A DNA stretch of 64,000 bases from Aquimarina longa SW024 (GCF_001401755.1 NZ_AVQK01000023.1:62001-126000), one strand, 5' to 3'. Numbered from the stretch's first letter, positions 34,688 to 44,463 are shown. Notes: generated from the sequence alone by a model not told the origin. Translations and numbers: made by a program.

Positions 34688-35983
34688 TTACTGTATATAC
34701 CTCACCATAACAGGATTTTTTAGACGTTCATGAAAGTATTTTATTGTTTTTGCTGGGTCTTCTTCATCAATTTTAAATAGGATATAAGCATTCTTTTCGG
34801 TGTATTTACTTCCCTTTGGCACGAAGGTGTTTGTACTATGAATAAGTCGTCTATTCCAATACCTCCCATTATTAGCACTTGCAGTAATTTTTGTGTGCTT
34901 ATTATCGGTGGGAGAATCATCTCCATAAATATTCTTATTATCGTAATGTAATCTTATTGAGCCAAAGGCAAAGGATTTATATTTATTATAAAAAAATAAC
35001 CATGGCGAGTCATCTGGAATTGGATTTTCATCCAAATAGGTCATCGTGCTTTCTTCATAAAGAGGCAAATGAATAGTGGTTCTCCTAGCTCTGGGAAAGG
35101 CTAAATGAGTAAATAGACTATCCATAGTCATCTCATCATTTCTCAAGAGGTTTATAGAATCGTTTTTTGTGAAGAGTATTTCACTTTCAAAGATAAAATA
35201 TGGGAGACCAGCATAAAATCTATACTTCCCTTTCAGTAAAATATTTTCATACCCCTCAATACGACCACTCCTAAATACACTAAAGTAAAATGGTCCTTTT
35301 GTTGAAATAAAAACAGAATCTGGTGAATTGAGGTGAGCCATTGTTTTGTAATCTAAATTTTTCTTACTAAAATTTGGTGCCCAGTGGATTTTTAGATTGG
35401 GATTTTTCCGTGCCAATACGACATCGCCAAATTCTTTTAAGGTAAGGTTCCCTAAATGACCAGAACCAAACTTCTGCTGTTTATCTCCCATATATTCTTT
35501 TAGGGAAGCTCTATAGTGTTTATTCTCAACAATTAAATCTAAATGACTGCCTCTAATGATGAAATCAGTAGCTGTCTTTATATCCTTATCTGTTTCTGCT
35601 TTAATAAAATATTCCTTTGTTTCATGTCCTCCAATAGCAATCGGCAATATACCATGAATCTGATTACTCTTATTAAGATTAGATGCTACTATTTGGACAG
35701 GAATTTTTACTTTATCAGTGCTAGAGTATGCATATAACTGATCGTTTTTTTGGCTGAGTTTTAATCTAGGTAAGTTAATAGCGATATACTCTAAAGGTCT
35801 TTCTAACCCTTTAGTTTCTTCAACTTTTATTTTTAAAAGAACAACTTCATCCCTATGGCAACCAGATACTAAAATAATCCCTATCATAGGTAGTAAAAAA
35901 AAGGAACATCGCCTTTTTATGTCATTTAATCTCTCTTTCGATCTTAGCACTAATTTTTTGATTGGAGGATACCAAACTTTCAT
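34688..35983 (-). CDS. Unknown lipoprotein, beta-rich
   Basis: 431 residues. A basic N-terminus precedes a hydrophobic segment with lipobox IILVSGC at about residue 42; a later start could shorten the leader. The body is aromatic and beta-strand rich (FYFSVFRSGRIEGYENILLK; AGLPYFIFESEILFTKNDS; SPWLFFYNKYKSFAFG), suggestive of a carbohydrate- or polymer-related envelope protein, but no family is recognised. It neighbours the secreted hydrolase-fold protein, same strand, 129 bp upstream; a shared role is possible. Confidence 0.5.
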   Translation of the reverse strand: MKVWYPPIKKLVLRSKERLNDIKRRCSFFLLPMIGIILVSGCHRDEVVLLKIKVEETKGLERPLEYIAINLPRLKLSQKNDQLYAYSSTDKVKIPVQIVASNLNKSNQIHGILPIAIGGHETKEYFIKAETDKDIKTATDFIIRGSHLDLIVENKHYRASLKEYMGDKQQKFGSGHLGNLTLKEFGDVVLARKNPNLKIHWAPNFSKKNLDYKTMAHLNSPDSVFISTKGPFYFSVFRSGRIEGYENILLKGKYRFYAGLPYFIFESEILFTKNDSINLLRNDEMTMDSLFTHLAFPRARRTTIHLPLYEESTMTYLDENPIPDDSPWLFFYNKYKSFAFGSIRLHYDNKNIYGDDSPTDNKHTKITASANNGRYWNRRLIHSTNTFVPKGSKYTEKNAYILFKIDEEDPAKTIKYFHERLKNPVMVRYIQ

Positions 35984-36150
35984 GATTCGATTTTAAATTG
36001 TCAAAATTGCCTATCCTTATTTAACTTGTATCCGTTTATATAGCTTTATAATGTATATGTTTTCGAATTATTAGGATCATCCAATATTGATAAATTAAAA
36101 TGAAATGATATGTGTGATTTATAAATAAGCTTGATAAATTTATAAATCCA

Positions 36151-37206
36151 TCAGCTTAGATTATTCATTTTTCTAAACTGCGAAGGTGTTGTTCCTTTAA
36201 TTTTTTTAAACGAGGTATTAAAAGATGATAAGGTATTAAAACCACAATCATATGCTATTTGTGAGATTTTAATATGACTATAGGAAGAAGATGTGAGCTT
36301 AGAAGTGACTTCGTTAATGCGGTACGAATTAATAAAATCAGAAAAATTAGTATTAAATCCTTTATTAATGATGTGAGATGTTAAATATGTGGGTAATGCG
36401 ATTTGTTTTGACAATTTATCCAAAGTAAAGCTAGCATTAAGGTAAGGTTTTTCTGATATCATAATTTGAATAATCTTATTTTGATAATGGGTAAACTCTT
36501 GATTCGTAATATTTATATTTTGGTATTTAGAGTTAGTTTCTTTCTCTTCAAAAATACTTTGGTTTAAAAATGCATAGAATGCAATTATATATATATAAAC
36601 AGCATAAATAATAGGTCCTAATAGATATGGAGATAACCCTAATATATAGTTTGAAAAATAAGCTAATTGTATACTTGCACCGCCAATAAATAAGATCAAC
36701 AACCAGTACTTTTTTTCTTTTTTAATAGTAAATGTATGTTTATCCATCTTCCTCAAAAAAAGTAATAGCATCCCAAAAGTTAAAGTGGTATAGGTTAATT
36801 GATGGTATAATAAAAAAGAGTATCCTCCTAGATGCCAAAAATTACTTCCATTTATTCTAAAAAGAAAAGGGAGTAGTACCAAAGAAGGAGCAAAGTGGAG
36901 GTAATTTAGTACATGCCATTTTTTTGGTTTAATAATATATAAGAAATATAAAAGTAATGTTGGAGCGGTAGCATAATGGGCTATAAAACCAATATTTATA
37001 AACCAATCAGGAAGTGTATCTAAATATACCCATAATAGAGATTTAATAACTCTTATCGTAATAAGAAAAAAGAAAACAGAAAGAAGTGTGTTTGTAGTAT
37101 GGTGTTTTTTACCAAAAAACAGATAGATGGTCAAAAATGCACTTTGAATAGCTCCAAAACTACCTAATAAAAGTTCAATCTCTTTTGATATTTTTAATGT
37201 TTTCAA
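36151..37206 (-). CDS. AraC-family regulator with seven-helix membrane N-terminus
   Basis: 351 residues. N-terminal ~215 residues contain about seven hydrophobic helices (SAFLTIYLFFGKK; LLSVFFFLITIRVIKSLLWV; LYFLYIIKPKKWH). The C-terminal AraC domain has FTLDKLSKQIALPTYLTSHI and ISQIAYDCGFNTLSSFNTSF, ending TPSQFRK. Same architecture as the protein at 4339. Could regulate the neighbouring secreted hydrolase/lipoprotein pair. Confidence 0.8.
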   Translation of the reverse strand: MKTLKISKEIELLLGSFGAIQSAFLTIYLFFGKKHHTTNTLLSVFFFLITIRVIKSLLWVYLDTLPDWFINIGFIAHYATAPTLLLYFLYIIKPKKWHVLNYLHFAPSLVLLPFLFRINGSNFWHLGGYSFLLYHQLTYTTLTFGMLLLFLRKMDKHTFTIKKEKKYWLLILFIGGASIQLAYFSNYILGLSPYLLGPIIYAVYIYIIAFYAFLNQSIFEEKETNSKYQNINITNQEFTHYQNKIIQIMISEKPYLNASFTLDKLSKQIALPTYLTSHIINKGFNTNFSDFINSYRINEVTSKLTSSSYSHIKISQIAYDCGFNTLSSFNTSFKKIKGTTPSQFRKMNNLS

Positions 37207-37280
37207 ATCGGTATGTGGTTGAAGTAGTAAATTACAACATTTAGATTAATCAATTATAATTAATCTTTATTTATGTATTC

Positions 37281-37761
37281 TGACTCAAAAAAGGGTAAAT
37301 GCTGTATCCAGAGGTCGTACCACTTCTAAAGATAAAATAGAAAAACATACTCCTGCTATTCTTATTGGTACTCTTGGTAGCGTAGTAAATCATCTAAGAC
37401 AAGAGCGTTTCTCTACAACACATATAAAAACACTGATTGTTAGACGAGTTTGATCAATCATTAGAGGTTGGGTTTAAAGTAGTGATGAAAAATATCATCG
37501 AATTGTTACCAAACCCTATCTAAACGGATATTAACTTTGGCAAAACAAAGGATTACTATTCCTGATTTTGTTAAGCCTGATCAACTGGTTACCTTGTTTC
37601 TTATTGATTTTTTCTTTTTTCATACCCAAAAATTAGAACCTAAACAAGAGTTACATAAGATGTTGTTTACTGAACGGGTACTATACAATAAGGATTTTAC
37701 TGATATCACTGCATCTTATTGTCTAGAAGTATTGAGTACAAGTTTTTTTCTTCTTTTTTAA
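37281..37761 (+). pseudogene. DEAD-box RNA helicase pseudogene (N-terminal half fragment, multiple frameshifts)
   Basis: Three frames, joined by two frameshifts, read as a helicase: PAILIGTLGSVVNHLRQERF, then LDEFDQSLEVGF (motif II, DEFD), then LSKRILTLAKQRITIPDFV (motif III region). The last stop is at 37761 and motifs IV-VI of the second RecA domain are missing. The order and spacing match Bacteroidota DEAD-box helicases, in which motif Ib is followed by DExD about 25 residues later. This is a dead copy; there is no sign of its parent in the window. Confidence 0.75.
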
Positions 37762-37851
37762 AAAGTTAATTCTCTATGGTTTGTCTAGAAATCAAAGTTC
37801 CTTTTCTGATGGATACCTCATACCCTTGGATAAGGGGTAAAGGTTGTTGAT

Positions 37852-39621
37852 TTATACAATTCCCATCTTTTTTAATAAGAAAGATGCATTCATATTCTGG
37901 CATACTCCATCTTTAAATTTATAATCAAAATAGAGTTCATCATTGATAATCTGAGCGTCAAAGAAACGATTTTTTACTTGTGGTAATTCTGTAGCAATTT
38001 CGCATAGACTTAGATCATGAGTGGCGATAATACCTGTAGCTTTAGCTTTGACTAATTTTTCTACGAACTTACGAGATCCTGCGGCTTTGTCTTTACTATT
38101 TGTGCCTTTTAGGATTTCGTCTAATATGATAAAGTATTCTTCTTTTTCTAGTGCTGTTACAATTTTTTTGAGTTGTGTTAATTCAGAAAAGAAATAAGAG
38201 GCATCATCACTTAATGAATCTGATGTTCTCATACTACTAATCAATTTAATAGGGCGATAGGTACATGATTTTGCACAGATAGGAAGTCCAATATTAGCCA
38301 TTACAATCTGTAGTGCTACGGTACGTAAGAAGGTACTTTTACCCGCCATATTGGCTCCCGTGATGATTAAAAACTGTTCTTTATCAATAGCAATATCATT
38401 ATCTACTCTTTTAGTAGCATTAAGCATAGGGTGTCCTAACTCTTGCGCTTGTATCACACTGGTGTCTGATGTTATTGTTGGGTATATATATTGGGGGTTG
38501 TTAAAAGCAAAATTACCAAGAGAGTTATAGGCGTCAAAAAATGCAATTACTTCAAACCATTGTGCTACTTTATCATGATTATTGGCAATCCATTGCTCTA
38601 TACGATAGGATTGGCGAATATCCCAGAGCATAAGCCCATTTGACAAAACACCAAAGAGCATATTATTACGTTGATCAAAATCATTAAGAATACGGGCAAA
38701 TTGTTTTAGTGTACGGGATGCTTTTTCTTTTTCGGTACTAACTAATTGTTGTTTTTCTTTTAATAGTGTTGCATTAAGATCAATAGTTTCAATTTTATCT
38801 ACGAGTTTATAATATTGCTCAAAGGTATCTTTTACCTGATTGGCATGATTGTATAATGTATTTATTTTTTTAAGCTGCGTTCCTGTAATTCCAAGACCTA
38901 TAAAGAACCAAATGAGCACTATAGGGAACGAAATAATATCAAGAAATAATAATCCTAATGCGAGTATTGAAATTCCTGTTACTATAGCTGGAAGTATCCG
39001 CATGATTTTAGGTACAAAAGAGGTGTAGTTCTGAAACCAGTTTTGGATCGTAGTAATAGGAACTGTAACGTTAACTAGGGATGCTATGGCGCTAAATTCT
39101 TGTCTCCATTTTGGAAGATTGGCGACGTTTTGTATAGCCTGTTGTTTCTCTTCGATATGATCAATAGTATTGGCATTGAGTAGTGATGCTAATTTATTTT
39201 TTCCTGCTAGTGTAGCGGTACGATTAGTGTATTGAAAAAAAGATTTTTCACCAAATAGGTCGATATCATGGCTATAGAAATGTGTAGGATCTATATATTC
39301 TTTTCCAGAAGAAAGATTGCTTATATCACCTGTAGGAACATCTAGTTCTAGTTGATTGATTTGTACTAGTTTTTCTAATTTATTTTTTACATAGGTAAGA
39401 TTGCTATGGCGTGTGACTAGATAAATAAAGAGGATGATTCCAAGGAGTATACTACCCATAATAATCTGAGTATTGGGATAGCCAAAATATACTCCTGCTA
39501 CTATTAATAGAAAAACCAATAAACGGATTGTACTAGATATTGCTAATTGTTTCTTTTTTTGCTTTAAAGCTGTTGTATGTAAAGAAATTTGCTCTTGATA
39601 AAATTCTATAGGGTTATTCAT
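37852..39621 (-). CDS. Membrane-anchored MutS-like ATPase
   Basis: 589 residues from the ATG at 39621 (MNNPIEFYQEQISLHTT). Two hydrophobic segments lie near residues 30-65 (STIRLLVFLLIVAGVYFG; IIMGSILLGIILFIYLV) and two near 215-250. A MutS core follows, then the ATPase: Walker A FLIITGANMAGKSTFLRTVA, Walker B YFIILDEILKGTN and the signature region TSDSLSDDASYFFSELTQLK. The mismatch-recognition domain is absent, so this is the MutS-related membrane family of Bacteroidota, not repair MutS. Precise role unknown. Confidence 0.8.
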   Translation of the reverse strand: MNNPIEFYQEQISLHTTALKQKKKQLAISSTIRLLVFLLIVAGVYFGYPNTQIIMGSILLGIILFIYLVTRHSNLTYVKNKLEKLVQINQLELDVPTGDISNLSSGKEYIDPTHFYSHDIDLFGEKSFFQYTNRTATLAGKNKLASLLNANTIDHIEEKQQAIQNVANLPKWRQEFSAIASLVNVTVPITTIQNWFQNYTSFVPKIMRILPAIVTGISILALGLLFLDIISFPIVLIWFFIGLGITGTQLKKINTLYNHANQVKDTFEQYYKLVDKIETIDLNATLLKEKQQLVSTEKEKASRTLKQFARILNDFDQRNNMLFGVLSNGLMLWDIRQSYRIEQWIANNHDKVAQWFEVIAFFDAYNSLGNFAFNNPQYIYPTITSDTSVIQAQELGHPMLNATKRVDNDIAIDKEQFLIITGANMAGKSTFLRTVALQIVMANIGLPICAKSCTYRPIKLISSMRTSDSLSDDASYFFSELTQLKKIVTALEKEEYFIILDEILKGTNSKDKAAGSRKFVEKLVKAKATGIIATHDLSLCEIATELPQVKNRFFDAQIINDELYFDYKFKDGVCQNMNASFLLKKMGIV

Positions 39622-39708
39622 TTTATATGGATGAAAATAGAGTCCTAAGTGTATCACAAACGCTTTTTTTTTATAACGTATGTTTTGTCTTTTCTCTATT
39701 TTTTATGA

Positions 39709-40065
39709 TTAAAGGTTTTCTAATTCTTGTTTTACTTTTTTAGTTAAGCCACTTACTACTAGATTATAAGAATGATCAATTAGTTCGAGTATCATATTAG
39801 TAGCTAAATTTCCAGAAAAGTTAACAGTATTCCAGTGTTTTTTACTCATATGATATCCGGGAGTAATTTCTGGATGATACTCACGGAGTTCGATAGCACG
39901 ATCAGGATCACATTTTAGGTTAACACTAAATGGGATTCGTTCTAATCCAGTGAGTGCAAACATTTTTCCCATTACTTTAAAAACAAGGGTAGTTTTATCA
40001 AAAGGAAATTCTTCTGTAACTCCTTTTTTGGATAAACAATATTCTCTGAATGCTTCGATATTCAT
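39709..40065 (-). CDS. MmcQ/YjbR-family DNA-binding-like protein
   Basis: 118 residues. Family features: REYCLSKKGVTEEFPFDKTT, MGKMFALTGLERIPFSVNLK, CDPDRAIELREYHPEITPGY and MSKKHWNTVNFSG. Small cytosolic CyaY-like fold protein of unknown biological role. It ends 1 bp before the DUF4230 gene upstream on the same strand and is probably co-transcribed with it. Confidence 0.85.
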   Translation of the reverse strand: MNIEAFREYCLSKKGVTEEFPFDKTTLVFKVMGKMFALTGLERIPFSVNLKCDPDRAIELREYHPEITPGYHMSKKHWNTVNFSGNLATNMILELIDHSYNLVVSGLTKKVKQELENL

Positions 40066-40066
40066 T

Positions 40067-40684
40067 TTATTCTAACTGTTTTATATCCTGATTATTGTCA
40101 TCAAACTTTAATGCAGTGTAATCTAATGTCCATCCAATAGATTCTGCAAGGGTTTCCATAAGAGCAATTGCTGTTAGGGCTTCTTTTTTTGCAGATTCCA
40201 TTAGCCCGCTTTGTGGGATTTTATCTTTGATAAATTGTTTCGCTTCTTTATTAAGGTCAGTAAGGTCTGTAGAGGTAAAAGGATTTAACCAACCGTCTTT
40301 TTTATCGTAGTATTTAAAGTCGGTTTCTATGGTTAGGAGTTTTGGTTGCGGAAAATGAGTAAGAATAATCCGTTTATTTTTGGTATCACTTTCTAGTGTT
40401 ACCTGAGATAAATCAAAGCCTATGTGGGCTTTAGCTTCTATAATAATTAATGCTTTTTTGGTTCCGGAGAGTAGTTTAAAAAATTTTTCTTTTACACTCT
40501 CATAATGATAGATTTCTGCAAAATCACCTTCTACAGTGACGAGTTTACATACACTCTTTATTTTTTCTTTTAGTACGGTAGATTGGGTTTGTACAGAGGA
40601 TTTGTTTTTTGCAGCGCTAAACTTTGCAAAAATAAAGTATGCTGAGATAGCACCTCCTAAAAGTCCTATAAACAATAATTCCAT
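40067..40684 (-). CDS. DUF4230 protein with N-terminal membrane anchor
   Basis: 205 residues. Starts with an uncleaved hydrophobic helix (LLFIGLLGGAISAYFIFAKF), then a beta-rich domain with VCKLVTVEGDFAEIYHYE and KALIIIEAKAHIGFDLSQVT, the DUF4230 pattern of a repeated beta-sheet. Secreted or membrane-tethered; function unknown. Adjacent to the MmcQ/YjbR gene. Confidence 0.75.
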   Translation of the reverse strand: MELLFIGLLGGAISAYFIFAKFSAAKNKSSVQTQSTVLKEKIKSVCKLVTVEGDFAEIYHYESVKEKFFKLLSGTKKALIIIEAKAHIGFDLSQVTLESDTKNKRIILTHFPQPKLLTIETDFKYYDKKDGWLNPFTSTDLTDLNKEAKQFIKDKIPQSGLMESAKKEALTAIALMETLAESIGWTLDYTALKFDDNNQDIKQLE

Positions 40685-40738
40685 GGGTGTAAATATAAGG
40701 AAGAATATTGTTTATAGGAGTTGTAGCTAAGATATTAA

Positions 40739-41110
40739 TCAATCAACTACTGAGAAGCCTTCATCTAGTAAACGGTTGATATGTTTTTTATCTACAGTGA
40801 TTGTGATTGTAGGACCTGCACAGATCTCGCAGGCTTCGCAAGAAGAGATGTTACTAGGGGTATCATTCTGAAAACCCTTAAGTTCTATATCTAGGTTTTT
40901 TAGATAATTAGCGACTTGGTTTTCGAGATTGCTTCCTTGTACACCTATCCAAGGTTCTTTACATTGTTTTGTAGTTATTCTAAGCTTTGCTAAACCAATC
41001 TTAGGGGTTGTTTGATTATGATCATCATCATTAGAACACGATAAAAAAATTAGGGTTGATAACAATAGGATGCTAAAAACTTTAAATAAACTAGATAATA
41101 ATATTTTCAT
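40739..41110 (-). CDS. Small lipoprotein with CxxC motifs, unknown
   Basis: 123 residues. Signal FSILLLSTLIFLSC, then Asp/His-rich SNDDDHNQT. The mature part contains SSCEACEICAGP, a tight C-x-x-C-x-x-C cluster, and a C-terminal beta-strand/helix (ITITVDKKHINRLLDEGFSV). The single Cys cluster and basic Lys suggest a small metal- or disulfide-containing envelope protein. Not recognised. Confidence 0.6.
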   Translation of the reverse strand: MKILLSSLFKVFSILLLSTLIFLSCSNDDDHNQTTPKIGLAKLRITTKQCKEPWIGVQGSNLENQVANYLKNLDIELKGFQNDTPSNISSCEACEICAGPTITITVDKKHINRLLDEGFSVVD

Positions 41111-41237
41111 GTTTTACAATTTTTGGTATATTATATAGATGTGATAGTACCTTAGAGGTTGTAACTACACAGTGTTATAGTTTTGTTAAATTCTCTTCTC
41201 TCCCTTAATCGAAACCACCTAATTTCAGTACGATTTT

Positions 41238-41306
41238 TATGATCAAATAGACTGAAGTGATTTCTATATGATTATAGCAGTCATACTTCTACTCTATTTG
41301 ATCATA
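41238..41306. other. 14-bp perfect inverted repeat with inner pairing
   Basis: TATGATCAAATAGA (41238-41251) and TCTATTTGATCATA (41293-41306) are exact complements enclosing 41 nt that contain GACTG...CAGTC. It lies about 130 bp downstream of the methyltransferase's neighbour and just 10 bp past the methyltransferase stop. Could be a bidirectional terminator or structured leader for the small lipoprotein gene. Confidence 0.5.
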
Positions 41307-41315
41307 GCATTCTGG

Positions 41316-41939
41316 TTATTTTTTTCGTCCAACAAATCGTACTACTGCGCCTTTTCCATTATGGTATAGTCCTTCGCTTAATTCGATTTCTTTTTCTACT
41401 AGTTCTATAATCTCATAATTCTTAAAATCTGATTTTAGTTCCTCAACAGAGAATAATGATGATATATCTTTAGGTCCTCCTACTTTTGGGTTTTTAGTCG
41501 TGTACTCGATGTGTGTTTTGCTAAATGCTTCAAAAATAATAATCCCTCCTTTACGCAGATAGTTATTAAGTGTTTGGTGATACATTGATTTGATCTCTGG
41601 AGGGAAATGTGCATAGATTAAGGCTATTGCATCAAATTGTTCATTCTTATAACCTAAATTCTCTAATTCACCTATCTTGTAATCAATAGTTACGTTTTTT
41701 TTATCTGCTAGCGCTACTGCTTTATTTTTTCCTTCGATACTAATATCAAATGCAGAGACATCCCAACCTTTACTGGCTGCAAATACTGCATTACGCCCTT
41801 CGCCTTCTGCCGCAAATAGTATCGTTCCTGTTTTTAGGTTTTGTAATTGCTCTTTTAAATACTCATTAGGTAATTCGCCATATGCAAATTCACTTTCACT
41901 ATATCTGTCATTCCATTTAGTCAGCCAAGTATCTTTCAT
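41316..41939 (-). CDS. Class I SAM-dependent methyltransferase (TehB-like)
   Basis: 207 residues. SAM motif I is [20 protein letters not shown], with AFDIS for the acidic end of strand 2 and [13 protein letters not shown] as motif IV. N-terminal [20 protein letters not shown] is typical of the tellurite/thiopurine-type small methyltransferase group in Bacteroidota. Substrate unknown. The stop lies near the inverted repeat at 41238-41306. Confidence 0.8.
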   Translation of the reverse strand: MKDTWLTKWNDRYSESEFAYGELPNEYLKEQLQNLKTGTILFAAEGEGRNAVFAASKGWDVSAFDISIEGKNKAVALADKKNVTIDYKIGELENLGYKNEQFDAIALIYAHFPPEIKSMYHQTLNNYLRKGGIIIFEAFSKTHIEYTTKNPKVGGPKDISSLFSVEELKSDFKNYEIIELVEKEIELSEGLYHNGKGAVVRFVGRKK

Positions 41940-41979
41940 AGGTTTGCTATATTTATTGTTTTGGTTATCTATTTTGTTT

Positions 41980-42546
41980 CTAATTCTTCTCTTTTTCTGA
42001 TGTTGATAATTTTACCAGTTTATCACTCATATAAGCAACTATTAACTCTTCTCTTCCTGTCTTAATAGGATGGTATTGAAAACCGCATGTTCCTTTTTCT
42101 ATTGTAAACTGATATTCTTTAGAATAACTTACGGAACTATCACCTAGCTCGTACTTTTCTCCTAGAATTTCCTGAAATTTTTCTAATAGTTTTTTTTCAT
42201 TGGCTCTGGATGGAAGTACTTTCATTTCTAAATACTGTATCTCATCTAGGTTGTCTTCTAAAACAAAAAACACGATGGTTTTTACGGGGATATCAAACAG
42301 ATATATTTCGTTCTTTTGTACATGTTCTCTACCTGAGTATGTATCTTGCAAGCATTCATAAACGATCATATCTACTCCATATATAGTTTCTTTCTTAGCA
42401 TTAAATAAGGGCATCTCTATTAAGGATTTTCCAGGATCTACTTTATTAATGATGTTAGAAATATCAATTCTATTTTGAGAAAACCCTAAAAATGTGCTGA
42501 ACATAATGAGTATCGATAGATATTGAAGATGTTGTGTTACTGCCAT
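41980..42546 (-). CDS. Secreted protein of unknown function, end of the VgrG island
   Basis: 188 residues with a signal peptide ending FLGFSQN. Mature part beta-rich and charged ([40 protein letters not shown]). No family recognised. It is the last gene of the minus-strand island, 16 bp after the truncated paralog at 42563, and unrelated by eye to that family. Periplasmic location fits an immunity or accessory function. Confidence 0.5.
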   Translation of the reverse strand: MAVTQHLQYLSILIMFSTFLGFSQNRIDISNIINKVDPGKSLIEMPLFNAKKETIYGVDMIVYECLQDTYSGREHVQKNEIYLFDIPVKTIVFFVLEDNLDEIQYLEMKVLPSRANEKKLLEKFQEILGEKYELGDSSVSYSKEYQFTIEKGTCGFQYHPIKTGREELIVAYMSDKLVKLSTSEKEKN

Positions 42547-42562
42547 ATTGATTTGGTTTATT

Positions 42563-43093
42563 TTATATCACTGTTAAGGGATCTCCTTTTGTTTTACGTT
42601 GTAAACGAAAATCTAAGTATATCGTATCCTTAGGATCTTTTTTATTCTGTAGCCTAATTACTCCTTCTCCATCTACCTTATGTAATAACATTACCAATTT
42701 ACCATACCCCTGAAACTCTATTTTAAACGTTTCTGGTACTAACGGTTGTACTTCATACGCATTATTTTGTATAAGGCCTACAAATTCTTTTTGACGTAGT
42801 GTTTTTTCGTTAGTTTTATACAGTAAACAAGAGGTTATGAGCTCTTCTCGCTCTCTCACCAATGCTAAATATCCATTAATATCCCTGTTTTTGATAATTT
42901 TGTACATTGCCTTATACGTTTCTAACACTTCCTTTTGTATCTCTTTTTTTCTTATCCTTATACGCTGCTCTGAGATCAATAGATGAGCGCCACCCTGTAT
43001 ATGAAAATGGAACCTCGGCATCAAAAGTACTACGCCATTCGTATATCGGTAAGCCTTCGAGTTTGTTTGAAGTTTTTGGTTCATAGTTACCAT
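42563..43093 (-). pseudogene. Truncated, frameshifted copy of the two-domain lipoprotein at 44710
   Basis: Its last ~120 codons match the C-terminus of the 44710 protein at about 96% (IQKEVLETYKAMYKIIKNRD... KTKGDPLTVI). Upstream the match continues in a different frame because a T tract is one base longer (about 42945), and the 5' part is lost by a 579-bp deletion joining GGTTCATA to ACCATATAT. The signal peptide and N-terminal domain are gone. A new ATG in the wrong frame opens the residual ORF. Probably non-functional. Confidence 0.75.
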
Positions 43094-43116
43094 ATATCAG
43101 ATTTTAAAAATAATGC

Positions 43117-43602
43117 TTAAAAAACAAGTAACTTATGATCTAATATTGCTTCGCTAAAAAAGGTGTTTTGCGGAATATTAGGGTAGTCCTTAGTATGGTT
43201 TAGCGTAATCTGTCGATCACTTGTTTTCCATGTATATTCTTCTCCAAAATCATTTTCATAGACTTTAGTATTTGTTCCATATAGATCCTGTAAGGTGGTA
43301 TTATACTTTGTTACATTATCAATCCCTTTGGATTTTATAGTATATCCTACAATTTTACCTTGCTTGCAGAATACAAATAGGTCTTCTCCTAAAAAAGTAG
43401 TATGTCTAAAATCTGATTGTGGTAGCTTGTAATATGCAAAATAATTGTCTCCCTCTTTAGGGTATGTATCTAGCATCGCTTCTGATTTACCTATCAATTC
43501 TTCTACTATGATAGGATCTGATGAACAACTTAGTCCTATAGTGGTCAGTAAAACTCCTGTAGATGCTATAATTGTTGTTTCTATAAATTTTCTACGATGC
43601 AT
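43117..43602 (-). CDS. Small lipoprotein, copy 1 of a duplicated gene
   Basis: 161 residues. N-terminus MHRRKFIETTIIASTGVLLT resembles a Tat-like signal (RR-x-F) with lipobox GLSC at residue 26. The mature part has EEYTWKTSDRQITLNHTKDY and other beta-strand-rich stretches. Identical in amino acids to the gene at 45843. Located between members of the two-domain family, periplasmic, and duplicated with them; an immunity role for a secreted effector is the natural guess, but the family is not recognised. Confidence 0.6.
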   Translation of the reverse strand: MHRRKFIETTIIASTGVLLTTIGLSCSSDPIIVEELIGKSEAMLDTYPKEGDNYFAYYKLPQSDFRHTTFLGEDLFVFCKQGKIVGYTIKSKGIDNVTKYNTTLQDLYGTNTKVYENDFGEEYTWKTSDRQITLNHTKDYPNIPQNTFFSEAILDHKLLVF

Positions 43603-43635
43603 ATCTGTCGATGTTTATACTTCTAACTTATTTTT

Positions 43636-44463
43636 TTATATAATACTAAATCCTTTTTCTTTACTACGCATATGGAGTTTAGTATCAAACTCTACATTTC
43701 CTTGTGTTTTAGAATCAGGGCTTTTATACTGTAGTGCCGCACTACCATCTATACGAATTAAGCGAACTAACTTACCGTATCCCATTATTTCTAACTGTAA
43801 CGATGAAGCATCAAGTGGTACTATTTCTAATTTTTGATTAAATAGTTCTGTTGCTCCATTCATAAAACTTTTTTTGCGCTCCTCAGAGAAATAAAAGGCT
43901 TGCTCTTGCAATGCCATTTTTTCTTTAGATAACTCTAAGAATTTTGTTACATTATGAGATGCCATTACTGCATGTATCTGCCGATAGGTACTTAACACTT
44001 CTGCAAATAAATCTTCTTCTTTTATCTCGCTGAGATCTTCTGAGTTTTGCCAACCATCTAATACAAAAGGTAGTTCTACTTCTATCTCTGTACTAATCTC
44101 AAAAGTAGGGTAATTAATATTTTCACTTAATCCATCCCAAGGGGATTCTATTTTTGGATGAAATTGTGTTAATGTATTATCCCAATCTTTACTATTACAG
44201 ACATAAAATTCTATACCTAAATATGCATTGTCTTCTGTTAATGATTCTTCACCTTTTCTAGGTTTCATCTTACCTACTATTTTATACGTCCCACTCTGAA
44301 GTACAACTTGATTGATTGGAATAAATCCTGTTGATCTATCTCTTCCTCTTGTTTCTTCTCCTTTAAAAGTACTTATCAGCACATCATTTACATAAATTTC
44401 TGTTGTGCAATAAGAATTATGTCTTAATTGATAATATGGATTATCTAAATAATTCTTTTTCAT
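43636..44463 (-). CDS. Two-domain island protein, variant A (275 residues)
   Basis: No signal peptide. Residues ~1-100 form a divergent N-domain (EIYVNDVLISTFKGEETRGR; INQVVLQSGTYKIVGKMKPR), then FHPKIESPWDGLSENINYP begins a C-domain identical to that of the gene at 46362. The C-domain contains LSTYRQIHAVMASHNVTKFL and LEIMGYGKLVRLIRIDGSAA and shares its order with the 44710 lipoprotein (EVLETYRAMHKI...; IEFQGYGKLVMLLHKVDGE). The family is unknown to me. Position between lipoproteins and the OmpA-domain gene suggests an effector-associated protein. Confidence 0.6.
   Translation of the reverse strand: MKKNYLDNPYYQLRHNSYCTTEIYVNDVLISTFKGEETRGRDRSTGFIPINQVVLQSGTYKIVGKMKPRKGEESLTEDNAYLGIEFYVCNSKDWDNTLTQFHPKIESPWDGLSENINYPTFEISTEIEVELPFVLDGWQNSEDLSEIKEEDLFAEVLSTYRQIHAVMASHNVTKFLELSKEKMALQEQAFYFSEERKKSFMNGATELFNQKLEIVPLDASSLQLEIMGYGKLVRLIRIDGSAALQYKSPDSKTQGNVEFDTKLHMRSKEKGFSII

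Noticed and set aside
43445-43837. 130-codon plus-strand ORF, repeated identically at 46171-46563
   Set aside because: Its identity is only a consequence of the duplicated minus-strand genes; no independent coding signal.
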